64,000 nucleotides of DNA. Source: Struthio camelus. Its lineage: Eukaryota; Chordata; Aves; Struthioniformes; Struthionidae. Both the position numbers and the translations under genes were made by a program. The notes beneath the pieces were generated by a model. It was not told the DNA's origin. It saw only the letters and a program-made list of their open reading frames with translations, and did no database searches. The stretch's first letter is position 1. The number at the start of each line of letters is the position of its first letter. Where the stretch lies: positions 9,944,214 to 10,008,213 of the forward strand of contig NC_090964.1 of assembly GCF_040807025.1 (NCBI RefSeq), read 5' to 3'. Positions 49,271-60,645 of this stretch are shown here, piece by piece.

Positions 49271-52150
49271 ACTATCGACGTTGCCGGCCGGTGGGAGAGC
49301 AGTGCGCCGAGGTTACACGTCGGGGTGTCAGTCGGGCCAGCGCAGGCTGCAGCAGCGGCCCGCGAGCAGACCAGGTCCGGCGGCGTCTGCCGCCCCGGGG
49401 CTGGGCAGGGGCTTTGCCACCCCGGCCGAAGCCATCCCTGCACTGTCGTTAGCTACAGCCCAATTAATGCAACCTGTCTGTTAGTCGATAGAGCCACCAG
49501 CCCCGGCATGTATGAAACGCTTCTCGGTTTTGTTTGTTTGGGTGTTGTTGCCTTCTCAGCCTTCAAGGTCCAGGCTTGGGCCAGCGCGGCGAGGGCCCTG
49601 CGGGGCCAGGGAGGTGGTCCCGCTGCCCCGGCCGTCGCACTGGGGCCAGAGAGGGAGATGCTGGGGAAAAACAAGCCTTCCCCAGCCGATCCGAGCGGCT
49701 TGTCAGCGAGCAGTCAGAGCCACGCGCTGGAAATTGCTGGGCTTGTCTCCTAGCAGGAGGCAGGAAAGCTCCTGCAGTTTTAAGAGTAGGTTTTAAGTTC
49801 TTCAAAGCCGCGCGGGGCTGGTTTATAAGTCCTCGCCGCCCCGAAAGTGGCTGCCTCTCCTCTCGCAGCTCAGGGGCTCGCCTGCATTATTTACAGCCCA
49901 GCTTTGCGAGGCGGAAGCGCAGCGCTTCGCAGACGGCCCCAGTCGGGAGCCGCGTCGCCCCGCGGCCGCGCGAGCACCCGCAGGCGGCCGCGCGCTCTGC
50001 CAAAGGCGCCGGCGCGTTTATTTGCCTCGCTTACCACGTTTTAAGAGGCAGCGCTGGCTCCGCAGCTGGGCTGGCTTTTGTGGTCTGGGTCTGTCCCAGG
50101 CGGCGTTTGCACGGGATGAGTTTGTGGGTCGTGTGGGCTCTCCTGCCGCCCCGGCCGAACCTCGAAACTCCCTGCCGGGGCCGAGAGGAGCACAGTCCCC
50201 CCAGGAGCACGGGCTCGTCTGAACCTGCTCCTGGTCCTGCTGCAAAGTGGATCCACGCCCTGGCTTTTGCTTGGAGTTTGAAGTTCAAAAGCAAAAGCTC
50301 AGCAAGGCTGCACCTGACAACCCGTCAGCCCTGCGTGAAGTCACCAAATGACTAAACTTGCGTCGGAGGCTGCAGGAAGACGTTTTCAGGCTCGCAGGGA
50401 TCAACTGGCCCCCAAAGAGACACTTTTTGTGGCTCTCCTCGGAGCCCCGGGTCGGGAAACGGTCAAGGAGAGCCAGCGAGCTGCGGAGTCAGAGCTCCCG
50501 TTTGCACGGGCTCGGAGAGGAAGGGCGAGAGGCACAGACCGAAAGGCGCATCGGGCCGCGCCGGGCCTGGGGGTTTAACCTCGGTTGCCCCAGGAAAGGT
50601 TGGCTGCTTTTTAATTGCCCTCTGAAGGCAGAAATCAGCAGCGTGACAACTCTATTATACTGTAATGAATTACCTGGGTGGGGGGTAGAGCTGGCCAGGT
50701 TTTCTCCAGGGAGAAAAGCCTTTTTCCGGAGGTTTCCTCTATGGTCAGAATTCCCTGTTCAACAAAAGTGGGAACACTGAAATTCTGGGCTTTGGTGATT
50801 CTTCCTTCCTCTTTCTCTCTTTTCCACAGGAGAGGGAGGGACCTGATTTGAACAAAGTAGTGAGAAAAGGCCCAGGGGAATGGAAAGAAAGAGCAAAAAA
50901 AAAACCCCCAAAAACCAGTCCCAGGAGCCTTCCGAAACAGAAGCACCTTCCCGGCCGGGGCGCGGGGCCGCCGCTCGGCAGGTTAACGCGGCGGGACGCT
51001 GGCCCCGGCGCGCAGGTGCCCTCCGGCCAGCACCGCGGCGCGGGCCCGGGCCGGGCCAGGGAAAGGTAGCACGTTTTCCATGTCGGAAACAAGGGCTTTT
51101 AGCAATTACAGAGGCATTCCTAGATAAACTCCCGCTTCCTGGCGGGTGCGTTTCCATTAACTTGTTTGGGTCACAGAGAAACAGATCCCGGCGAGAGGCC
51201 GGCAGAGCCTCGGCTCTTCTGGCGGGAACCGTGCGGCAAATTCTCTCTGCATGGGTGAAATTCCCTCTGCTACCAGAGCTTATTATCTCCATACAGGAAC
51301 CAACAATATCCTTTCATTTAGACACTAATTTGAACAATGTGCGCCTGGCCGGGGGAGGAAGGGCGCTCGCTGCTCAGGAGCCTTTGGAAAACCCAGGCCG
51401 GAGCCAAACCGAGAGGAAAAACAGCCACGGCCCAGCTCGTACCGAGGGAGAACTATCCCGAAGGAGCGAGCGGCGTCTACGGGGCGCCCCTGCCTGTCTT
51501 GCCCGGCGGAGAAAATCACCTTCTCTGCTTAACCGGAGTGTTCAGCCTCATAATTACAATTTCCATAAGGCTGGAGGGTACAGTGCAACACCTTTAAAAT
51601 TTGTTCTATCCTAAAGCTTACGCCAGGGATCAGAAAAAGTCAAAGCGTGGAACTGATAACTGGGAAAGCATCTGAATTTCCATTCTCAAGAACAGAGAAG
51701 ACAGGAGGCGGAAGGAGGGCGGCGCGGGCAGCGGCTCCCACGACCGTCCCGGGGCGTCACTGCGTCACGGGCCGGGCTCCGGGCAGCGCGGCCCCGGCGC
51801 AGGGACCTTCCCGGACTGCCATTGCTATTTACTCTTGGCAAACCGGCGGGGAAATAATTAACACCCGGTGCTCACCAGGATCCAGCCAGGGTTAGCCTTT
51901 GCGTGAGTGGCAGCTGCATCCTGGGCTGTCTAGTGAGATCGGAAAACAAGCAAGAGCTCCAGAAGGGCTCTCGGCTCGCGCGCATCCAGCAGATGACGTG
52001 TGTCCCCAGCACGGGCCGGCCCCGGGGACGCGGTGTCAGCCTGTTCCCGCGGGTCCCGGTGGCGGCGGGACCCCCCGGCCGTTCCCGCCGCGGGGAGGGA
52101 GCCTCCATTGCGGGTCCCTCCTGGGCGACCCCGACAGGGCCTCGGAGGAG
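49271..52150. other. CpG-rich blocks with AT-rich gaps, no gene
   Basis: Dense CpG occurs at about 49270-49420, 49850-50020, 50940-51060, 51330-51500 and 51700-52140. AT-rich gaps at 51070-51330 and 51520-51640 contain CTCATAATTACAATTTCC and ACCAACAATATCCTTTC. No recognisable protein. Confidence 0.5.
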
Positions 52151-52480
52151 GAGACGGGAGACAGAGGGAATTTCTAATTTATTTACTTTTAAAGTGTAAT
52201 TCTTATGAATATTCACAGCCGTGTGGGGGAGAGGAGGCTCGCTCGCTCCCCCATGGCGGGATATCAGTTGGAGCATCGTCTAATTGATTACTGGGAAATT
52301 GCTCTTGGTGGAGAGGGAAGCCCTCTCTGCGCTCTCAGTGAATTAATTTAGCTTATGCCACTCTTTGCCCTGCTCAATTAATCTCATTAAAGTGATATAA
52401 TTTTAGCTGGCGCTTTGCACAAGGATGTAGCAGGACGGCACTGTTCGATGACGACGGAAGATTAGTTAATGAGGGGATAA
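52151..52480. promoter_or_regulatory. Dense homeodomain-site cluster (candidate conserved enhancer 1)
   Basis: Within 330 bp there are TTTCTAATTTATTTAC, CGTCTAATTGATTACTGGG, GTGAATTAATTTAGC, CTCAATTAATCTCATTAAAG, GTGATATAATTTTAGC and GATTAGTTAATGAGG. Spacing is irregular, so it is not a simple repeat. CpG islands lie on both sides. Confidence 0.4.
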
Positions 52481-52780
52481 CGGGGCTCCTTGCCAGGGGG
52501 GGGGCTGCCCTGGCCCTGGGGGACGCGCGGGCTCGGCCGGGGGCACGGTGCGGGAACGCTGGCGATGAACGCGCTCCGGGGGCGTGCGGGGGCCGCCGGC
52601 TCCCCCTCCGCCCGCGCACAAAGAGCGGCGGATGCGCGGACGGCGGCCCGGCCCCCCCACGGCAGCTGGCCCGGTGGGACGTAATCCCGCCGCAGCGCAG
52701 CGCCGCCGGCGGGGGGGGGCTCCGATGGCAGAGGTGAGGGGCGCCGCGCCGGGCCCCTGCAATCCTCGCCTTTTCTATAC
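52481..52780. other. Short CpG island
   Basis: A CpG-dense patch of about 300 bp with two G-runs (52496-52503 and near 52711-52719) lies between two AT-rich candidate elements. No gene start is recognisable. Confidence 0.5.
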
Positions 52781-53110
52781 CCGCTATTGACTCTCTAAAT
52801 AGTTCTTTGGTGATTACAATGTAAATATAGCTTTTCATGGAGTAAAGGCCTTTTATGGGATCCACACACACTTAACCACTTAACCCCGGCGACAAAAAGA
52901 GCAGTGAATTAGCTGTTTAGAGGCTGCTCGTGCAGAAAAGCAGCCCCTGAATAGGATTTGGGGATCTCTGTGTATCAATTGCTATGCTTCAGAGGCTGTC
53001 AATGGGGGCGTTGGCGTTGGAGCATGTGCCAACGGGGCTGCCGCGATGTGCACGCAGCGTCAAAAAAGAAAAAAAGCAGCTGCTTCTCTTTAATACAACA
53101 ATGATTTATT
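52781..53110. promoter_or_regulatory. AT-rich complex element (candidate conserved enhancer 2)
   Basis: It contains ACTCTCTAAATAGTTC, GGTGATTACAATGTAAATAT, the repeated words CACTTAACCACTTAACC (two NKX/T-box-like CACTTAA cores) and GTATCAATTGCTATGC. It is non-repetitive overall and forms a pair with the element at 52.15-52.48 kb. Confidence 0.4.
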
Positions 53111-55273
53111 CATAGCGACTCGGGGAGGGGCCGGGGGACACGGGGAAGCCTCAGCGGGCCGGGGGTGGCGAGGGCTCGCCACCGAGTGCCAAAGAGATCA
53201 TCCCGTTAGGTGACAGGGAGCCCTAATAGAGATTTCCCGGGCTGAGCCTGCCTTGGGCACGGGCCAGCCCCGGCGCCGGGACCCTCCGGAGCAAACCGCC
53301 CGGCTGAGCCGGCTCCCGGCCCCGGGGGAACGGCGAGGAGGCCCCTGCGGCACCGCTGCCTCGCGGCCGGCCCCGAAACACGGCCGCATGCGCACCCTGG
53401 GGGTGGTCTAAACTGCACCCCGCTGCGCCCGGCCGTCCTGCCCTGGGGGGCGGTCTGGAAATGTCGGGACTTTCCCTCAGTCGAGCATCAGAAGCGGCAG
53501 GAGGGTCCGGGGCGGCTCCGGGAGCCGCGGTCACGCGCCGGCCGCGCGCGGGCTCGGCCGCCCGTCGCAGCTGGGCCGGCGGCCGAACAAGGGACGCCTT
53601 CATGGAGCGACGCTGCGGGGAGGGGGACGTGGGGAGAGCAAACTCAAAGCAGATCTGAAATGAATGGCCTGAAACGAGGAGACGCGTTCGGACAAAGCCG
53701 GGGCTCTGTGTGGGGAACAGAGGCGCGTTTGAATGGATGAAAAGCAGACAGCACATGGTCAGATTGTAAAAAGCAGAGAGACAGACACCACCGTGTGCAT
53801 CAGCAGAGGCAACCTCGGCGTCGTCAGGCTCCCCTCGAGGGATGGATGTGGGCATCCCCGTTACAGCAGGCAGCAACCACGGGGCCGTGACTGGGTTTGG
53901 CAGAGCCAGGGCTGAACCCAGATCCCAGGACACAGCAGAAAGGTCAGAGAACCGAGGCTGGCTTTCTTCTCACGTGAGGCAAAAATGAGAGCGCTCTTGT
54001 CTGCGGCAAACCCGGCTGCTCCGGGCGGGTGTCGGGAAGCAAATTCCCAGGAACGCCCTTGTCCTCGCCCCAGACATGGGGACGCACGCGTGGAGCCTTG
54101 CATCCCCTCGGGATCCAGCCCTGCTTCCCACGCTGGCCCCTTTCGGTCCCCAACCGTGCAAACATGAAGGTGCCTCTTCCGCGCCGGCCAGGGCAGGCAA
54201 GCCCTTCTCCGGGGCCCCTGCCCGGGCAGCCGCGGCTGCCGACGGCACGTCCTAGCAGCTGACCGGCTTGGGTTAAGGCACTCGCATGTTGGTGATGCCC
54301 TCGTGGCGGTTGCTTGTTATCCAGCACCCGTGCTTCCCACGCAGGTGGACGAGCATCCCCCATGAGGCCACGGAGCCAGTCACCCCAAGGCTCTGGAGGC
54401 CAGGACACAAGGGCTGAGCTGAGCTGCAGGATGGAAAAGCGACGCTGGCTTGGCCAGGACAGACAAATCAGTTCCTTCCTCTCCTTGTCCAGCCTGGGAA
54501 AAAGACGGGCTACAAATGGGATTTCATTGAAGTCTCTAATGGCTTACATGGAGCAGATAAAGTCAGTCTACTTGCCCTATTTTTAGGGCCATGCAGATGG
54601 AAGGATAAAAGAAGGAAGGGGGGAGGAAGGGTATGAATGGAAATGAAAGACAAACAAACGCCAAGCAGATGTTGGGAGCGGTACTTTTGCCCTTGCAGGA
54701 TGCGCGTGCTGGCTCCCAGCGAGAGCAGCCAGGGGGTCCCGGGGCGCCGGGGGGCTCAGCGCTGCCCGGACAGGGCAAGGCATCTTTCAGCCTGCACCCA
54801 ACACGTGCTTGAGGCCATTCCCAGCAGATGCAGCATCATTTTGGCTCAGCATTTTGGCCGAGGCAGTCCCCAGCGCAGCGGTCGCTCAGTGGGACAGCAG
54901 CACCCTTCCCAGTGCGTCGCAACAAGGCCACCGGGTCCTGCCCCAAGAGTTCAGAAAAATGAAGGGACTCCACTCCCGAGGATCCTTCCCAGCATTTTCT
55001 ATGGGAAGGGGCTTTGGGAATTTAGATGTTGCTGCAGGGATGGCCAGGCAATGCAAAGGTCGTCTACAATGTCTGGTATGGATCTTGCTATTCCGTGCCC
55101 TGCTTCGAATTAAAGAGCCCCTGAGGGCAAAGTGGCAAATCTACAGGAATAAAGCAATTGCTGTATGGGTCAGACCTGATGTCCAGCTTGCCCTATCTCA
55201 ACCATCAGTGTGCAGGCACCAGTTTCTGCAATGCAAACCTTGTAGTTTCGTTGCATGTCCTTCCTTGACTGTC
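53111..55273. other. CpG-rich tail then ordinary intergenic DNA
   Basis: CpG-dense sequence to about 53650, then mixed DNA. Open frames of 150-240 codons on the minus strand (53223-53933) and plus strand (54637-55113) have no recognisable product. Confidence 0.5.
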
Positions 55274-55343
55274 TGACCATTTCTCAAGGTCTGGCTGGGC
55301 CGGGGTCATGACCATTTCTCAAGGTCTGGCTGGGCCAGGGTCA
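55274..55343. repeat. 35-bp direct tandem duplication
   Basis: Two head-to-tail copies of a 35-bp unit beginning TGACCATTTCTCAAGGTC and ending GGGTCA differ at one base (CCGGGG versus CCAGGG), so the duplication looks recent. Confidence 0.95.
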
Positions 55344-57718
55344 TTGCCAGCATACAAATAGTCCCTGGGGTTTGTTTTGGCATCTCCAGTTTCCATTCAA
55401 GCCAGAGATACCGGCAGCACAGCTTTGTTCACAGGCAAGACCACAGACAACACCCAAAACAATGCATGGAAAAATCCCAACGGCAAACGGAAGGTCATCC
55501 CAACCACTCCAAACTTCAAATAGGATTGGGGGCCTCAGTGCTGGCTGATGAGTATCTAATCCAGCTCTTCCACCCCTGCTTTTGCCCTCTGCAGATGTTC
55601 AGGGGTCTCTGCCAACTGTGCTGACCCCGCTAATCTTTTCATCCTTTCTTCTTTTTTTTCGCTTTCCAGCAGAAGGGAACCGGAGTGACCGGCCATGGGG
55701 GGTGAGACTGGAGGGGTGTTTCGGTGCGCTCACACAGCTTTGCAGTCGCCCTGCGGAGGGGCAGAGGGAACTGCACCTTCAGCTATGTTATCATACTTTC
55801 TGGCTCATGTCATCCCTTTTCGGAAGAACACATATGCTCAGCAAATCAGTAGGTGGAGCGAAGGCTACCAAAATAAGAGCTGATCAGCCTGTGATATCAT
55901 TCCCCCCGGAAGACTTGCTCAGAGCTTAATATTGAGAGCATTGCCCTCACAGAATGCAGAATAAAGAACACATGTCAGGCATAATTGCCTGTTGCTTTAA
56001 TTATCTTCTTTACATTATCTGACTACATGTTTATACATTGCCTTTGTTTCAGTTGTCTGCTAACGTGGCTCCCAGTCTCAGGAGGGGGTGCGCTCACTGG
56101 CGCTGTCCTGGCCAGGCTCTGGAGCAGCCGCCCCGCGCCAGCGAGCGAGGAGAGATGAGACCCGGCAAAACGCACGAAATGACAAAGCACCGCGTTTCCG
56201 TGCGCAGCACTGCACACCCTGCCCGCGCGCAGGAGGAATTTGCTTCCTCTGAGGCTGGCCTTTCCCTTACCAAGATGTAGTGCCATTGCTGGTTTCTTAA
56301 CAGGCCAAAATGAGGACGGAGGTAAATACCGAGGACGCCAGTTTAATGATGATTTTTGCATATAAATTCCACTCAGCAGAACTCGTATTAATAGCACACT
56401 AACAGAGGAGACTGGTCCCTGAGCAGGACAGGTCTATAAAACCAGAATCGCAAGGTGCTTGCCCAGGAAATTAAGTACGTTATTATCTAAAGGACACTTG
56501 AGGACTGGGATAGCGGCGTTGTAGTTGTCAGGTGCAGGGGTACCTGGACTCATGTTCCCACATCCAGTTCCTTCCCACAGAGCAAATGAAAAACCAAGAA
56601 GGAATTGTAAACGTCTTGTTTGCACAATTTGTTCCTTCTGTCACAAGGGGACAATGGGAAAATCTGCAGTTTGCCCTGCCTTGGGGATCACCTTCAGCCA
56701 GTGAGGGTCTCACAGTGCGAATTCTGCTAGCTGGCTCTAATTGAAAGCGGCTGCAAGAGCAAGAGCCTGAACACCGAGCAGAGGCGAGCAGGAGCGGAGC
56801 GAGCAGGAGCTGGCTGCAGCGGAGGGACGTTTCCAGTTTAATTGTGTTTAATTGTGAGTTGAATTTATTGTAAAAGCTGCTGACGCTTTGTCTCATTTAT
56901 CTCTCCTCTCACCAGCTGCTGCACCCCACGGCGCCGGGCTGAGCGGACAGGGTGGGCGGCAGGGACAGCAAACGCCGAGCCCTGCTCTCCCCTTGGCTCC
57001 CCGCAGCCGGGGCAGAGACAGCACCCGGGGCCTCGGAGCAAAGAGCTGCTGTAGCTTCGGTATTCACGTGCCTCTGCCAGGGCTTTTTGGCCAGCGCCCA
57101 GGGCTGCTTCACAGCTCAGCCAGGGGCCAGAGCTGGTCCCCACAGGGACAGCCAGGACCTTCAATTCATCTCCTCCCCTCTGCCCCAGCAAAGCCAGGGG
57201 CCGGTGGGCTCCAGACCCCACCCTTTGCTTACAAGGATGATGGCACTGCCAGCCCTGAAAGCCTGCGGGCACCATGCCCTGCCGCGCACACGGGGTTTTA
57301 GGAGAGCACAAGGGCAATGGGGCTCTGCGTCCCCATACAAAATGCTCTGCCCTGAGACAGCTGTCCTGGCAGAAGGCCCCCTCCGTGGTCAATGCCGAGG
57401 CAAGTATCTCACTGGGCTGGCAAGCAGAAGGAAGGAAAAGCCATTTTTCTAATCTGGTATTTAATTATGAAAGGTTGGGGGTTTTCAAAGCCACCCTTCA
57501 GGCTTAATATAAAATAGGAATGTGGAAATACCACCTATTAATATCCTGAGCAGCCGAGGATGTGGCGTTAGTGCCTCGGCGATTAATTACGCATCCTTCA
57601 CAGAAATGAGTCTCCGTTAACCGTGGCGGCTGGAAATTAGGCAGTGTGGAAAGACACTGGCGCATGCGGGCCCCCACTGCCCTCCAGCCGGGACCTCATG
57701 GCCGAGCGCGGCTGGGTC
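55344..57718. other. Intergenic; exon-like signal at 55670-55701, no gene seen
   Basis: A strong polypyrimidine tract and CAG acceptor followed 32 bp later by a GTGAGA donor gives one exon-like interval on the plus strand. Complex AT-rich pieces occur at 55930-56040 and 56280-56400 (TTTAATGATGATTTTTGCATAT) and 57455-57640 (CGATTAATTACGCATCC). Confidence 0.45.
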
Positions 57719-57768
57719 TCCCCATCCCATCCCAGCCTATCCCATCCCATCCTGTCCTGTCCCATTCC
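57719..57768. repeat. CCCAT-type pentanucleotide repeat, imperfect
   Basis: About ten imperfect CCCAT/CCTAT/CCTGT units occur in a row. Confidence 0.85.
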
Positions 57769-57888
57769 CGTGTGGCACAGTGGACCCCGGCCTGGGGCTG
57801 GTCAGAGCAGGCAGCGCCTAGCCCAGAGGCTGCAGCCCCGACTGCAGTGTCGGGAGGCAGTTTGGGGTAGAGGCATGCAGGCATGAGC

Positions 57889-57976
57889 ATTGCAAGGGGA
57901 TAAGTTGCCCATTGCAGGGTGACATGGGACCTATTGCAGAGGGACACAGTGCCCATTGCAGGGGCCCGCTGCAGGA
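57889..57976. repeat. 22-bp degenerate tandem repeat, 4 copies
   Basis: ATTGCA recurs at 57889, 57911, 57933 and 57955, an exact 22-bp period, with diverged interiors of the form ATTGCAGRGKGACAYRGKRCC. The fourth unit is degraded. Confidence 0.8.
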
Positions 57977-60537
57977 GGATGCAGTGAGGCCAAGCACAGA
58001 GCCCAGGGGAACAAGGAGGCTGCCCGCAGGAAGCCGGGGAACCAGGGGAGAAGTCATTGCCAGAGCCCAGGGCACTTACCTTTCTTCTCCGAGCGTCTCG
58101 CAGCTCTCCTCATAAATCACAGGCCAGAATGGGCTGCAGGCTCCCAGGGCTGTCTGTCTCCTCAGGTTAGCAGGCTGCTCTCTGGTGCCAGATGCATGTG
58201 AGGACACACATGAATGAGTGCACACCTCATCCTCTAAAGGGAACCAGCCTTTCTGATCCTGATCCTTCACCACCACATGCATGAGCATCATGAAATATTG
58301 AAAATCAATGGGACCCTGTAAGGGAAGCAGTACAGAACATGTAGCATAAAAACAGCCTTAAGGAGCAGAGAAAAAAATATTAGCTAAAAATAAAATTAAT
58401 CTCTTGCAAAGCTGTTAGATTTGCTTTCAACCCCTCCCCTTTGCACTGCAATCTTTTATGTTATTTTCTTTAATTACACATGGTTTAGATTGCTGCTGTT
58501 TGCAGAAGCATAGCTGGAGTTTGCCATAAATTGGGCTTCTGGATGATACAAGAGAAAACAATAAACCCCGAGGACTGAACATCTGTCCACAAAGAGCACA
58601 CATAATGTTATAATTAATATTAATGACTAATAGTTAATATGGAATGAAACTTTTGCTTCACAGGTCATCTAATAAGCCCAACTCTGCTGCAACTCTCAGA
58701 TAGCATTATTTTCCCCTGAGTCTGTGTCCGGACCTCACAAGCCCAGCCTTTATCTCTGCAAAGTCAAGAGCCCAAGGGAGTCCAAGGGTCTCAGGCTGTG
58801 TGGGTACCCACTGTGGGGGGTATCCACCCAGGGAAGTTCAGGGAAGGGTTCAGCAGGTCCCTGCTCCTCTCCCCCTCCACTGATTTTTCCAGCTTGACTT
58901 CCTGCCCGCCTAACACTTCACAGCTTTTTGAAGAAGTCACTTTAGCAAGGGGGCTGCAGAGGAGGGGACACGCCGATGAGCCCACCATGCGCTCTGGCAT
59001 GCACAAGGAATAAAAACTTTGCTAGAAACACCCAGAGCCTGCAGCGGAGGAGGCACAGGGTTGCTAAGCTCAGTCGTGCTCTCATCGCTGCTGAGGCCCC
59101 GTGTCTTTTCCAAACCTCTTCTTTGGAGGCAAGGGGGACTGAACAAGTTCCCTGCTCTGGGTCCCCAGGAAAGGAAAGTCTCTGCTAAGTTTCAATTTCG
59201 CATTTGATTTTGGCTCATTAAGAAACGAGCTCATGAGTATCAGAAGGGTGTAAGGGCTGGGCTCTTGCAGGAGTAACTTCATCAAGACTCCAGCGCCGGG
59301 CTGAGATGGATGTGGCGGCCCCATGCGCTGCTGCTAACAGGTTAATGCGCTCAGCTAAAGGACCCCGTGCGGGCTGGGGGCCCAGCGCTTTGCAGGACAG
59401 AGCGGGCCAGAGGGGTCTGCTGTGCAGCCCCCATCAGCCGCCCTCCCTGGCCACGGGCCACGCTGTCCGTACCTGCAGGGCAACACCTTTGAATTATCAG
59501 TCCTACAGGTTTGATTATTTTTTTCTGCTCTTGTGATTTCCTTCTTAATGAAAAAATCACAAGCTTGTTAGTAATAGAGGGGACTTATTTTCTTTTATCA
59601 TATTCTTGCACTGTATTTCTTAATTTCTTAAATCATCCACTCACTTCCGATTTAACTGTAGCCACTTTTGCTCCCCCTCCCCCCTTCTGTTTCTACTGCT
59701 TTATATTTTTCATATTTCCTTTTCTAATAATAAAGAACCTGAAGGAAAAGAGACAGATGCTGATAATGTCACCAGCTCAGTTCCAAAAACAAACACATGC
59801 TAAAGACATATTTCATGGGTCCAAAAATATTCCCCATTCATCACTCCCAGAGAAAGGATGCACCAGCTAATGAGAGGGCTGAAAGCCAGAGAGGCTAAAT
59901 AATTGTGACATCGTTGTTTTAGAAGATACCATCCCCAACCGCACTTGCCTGGATGCCCTGGAGGTCTTCTTGTCCTTTAACCCTCGTATTGGGGCTGGGA
60001 CAACTGATTAAAGATCCAGGACAGATGAGGTTCAGAAGCTCATGCGATAAACACACACAAAACATACACCACGCTCCTTTTCATGTGTCCACTCTGACAT
60101 AATTTTTCACATGTTGGAAATACAGATGATTTTAGCCTGGGTCCATCTGGTTTCTCAAATAACCTGTCTGTTTGATAAATAACATAAATTAAATTAGACA
60201 AGACAAACAAATAGTTTTTTTTCTCTCCCCCTTTCAGTCTTTTGGCAAAAGGGGGGAAAAAAAGCAAAAGAAAACATAATTCAGTGGCTGCCTTGAACCC
60301 CTGAGGAGCTGTGTGGTCATGAAAGCTATGATTATAAACGTGTCTGCAATGTTAACCTTTAACATGGACCAAAGACCACCCCTCCTTTTTGCTTATGAGT
60401 GAGTTTTGTTTTTTTTTTTAATTTCTTCACTATAATTTAGGTTCCTAAGAGCTGATTCTCTCAGCAGGGTAATATTCTGCACTTAACAGCATGCCTCTCG
60501 TTAAGGCTCCCACGGTGCAGTCTAGAGGCAGAGCAGC
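57977..60537. other. Intergenic, no gene seen
   Basis: A complex AT-rich piece at 58370-58660 contains TTAATTACACATGG and TTATAATTAATATTAATGAC. A polypyrimidine strip is at 59680-59730. No gene or named repeat is supported. Confidence 0.5.
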
Positions 60538-60645
60538 AGGTAGGGGAAACTGAGGCATGGAGACAAGTAGTCATTTAGCCTAGATTATAGCTGCAGAACT
60601 AGGATTAAAACACTGGTGCTCTAGCAAGGCTTTAGCTCCAAGTAC
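60538..60645 (-). repeat. MIR SINE relic
   Basis: AGGGGAAACTGAGGCATGGA, then GACAAGTAGTCATTTAGCC and GCAGAACTAGGATTAAAACACTG, parallels the reverse complement of MIR (gaggaaactgaggcacagag, gttaagtnacttgccc, gcagagctgggattcgaacc). Confidence 0.65.

Noticed and set aside
57719-57768. Telomere-like or satellite array
   Set aside because: The unit is CCCAT-type and short; it is not TTAGGG and is a simple microsatellite.
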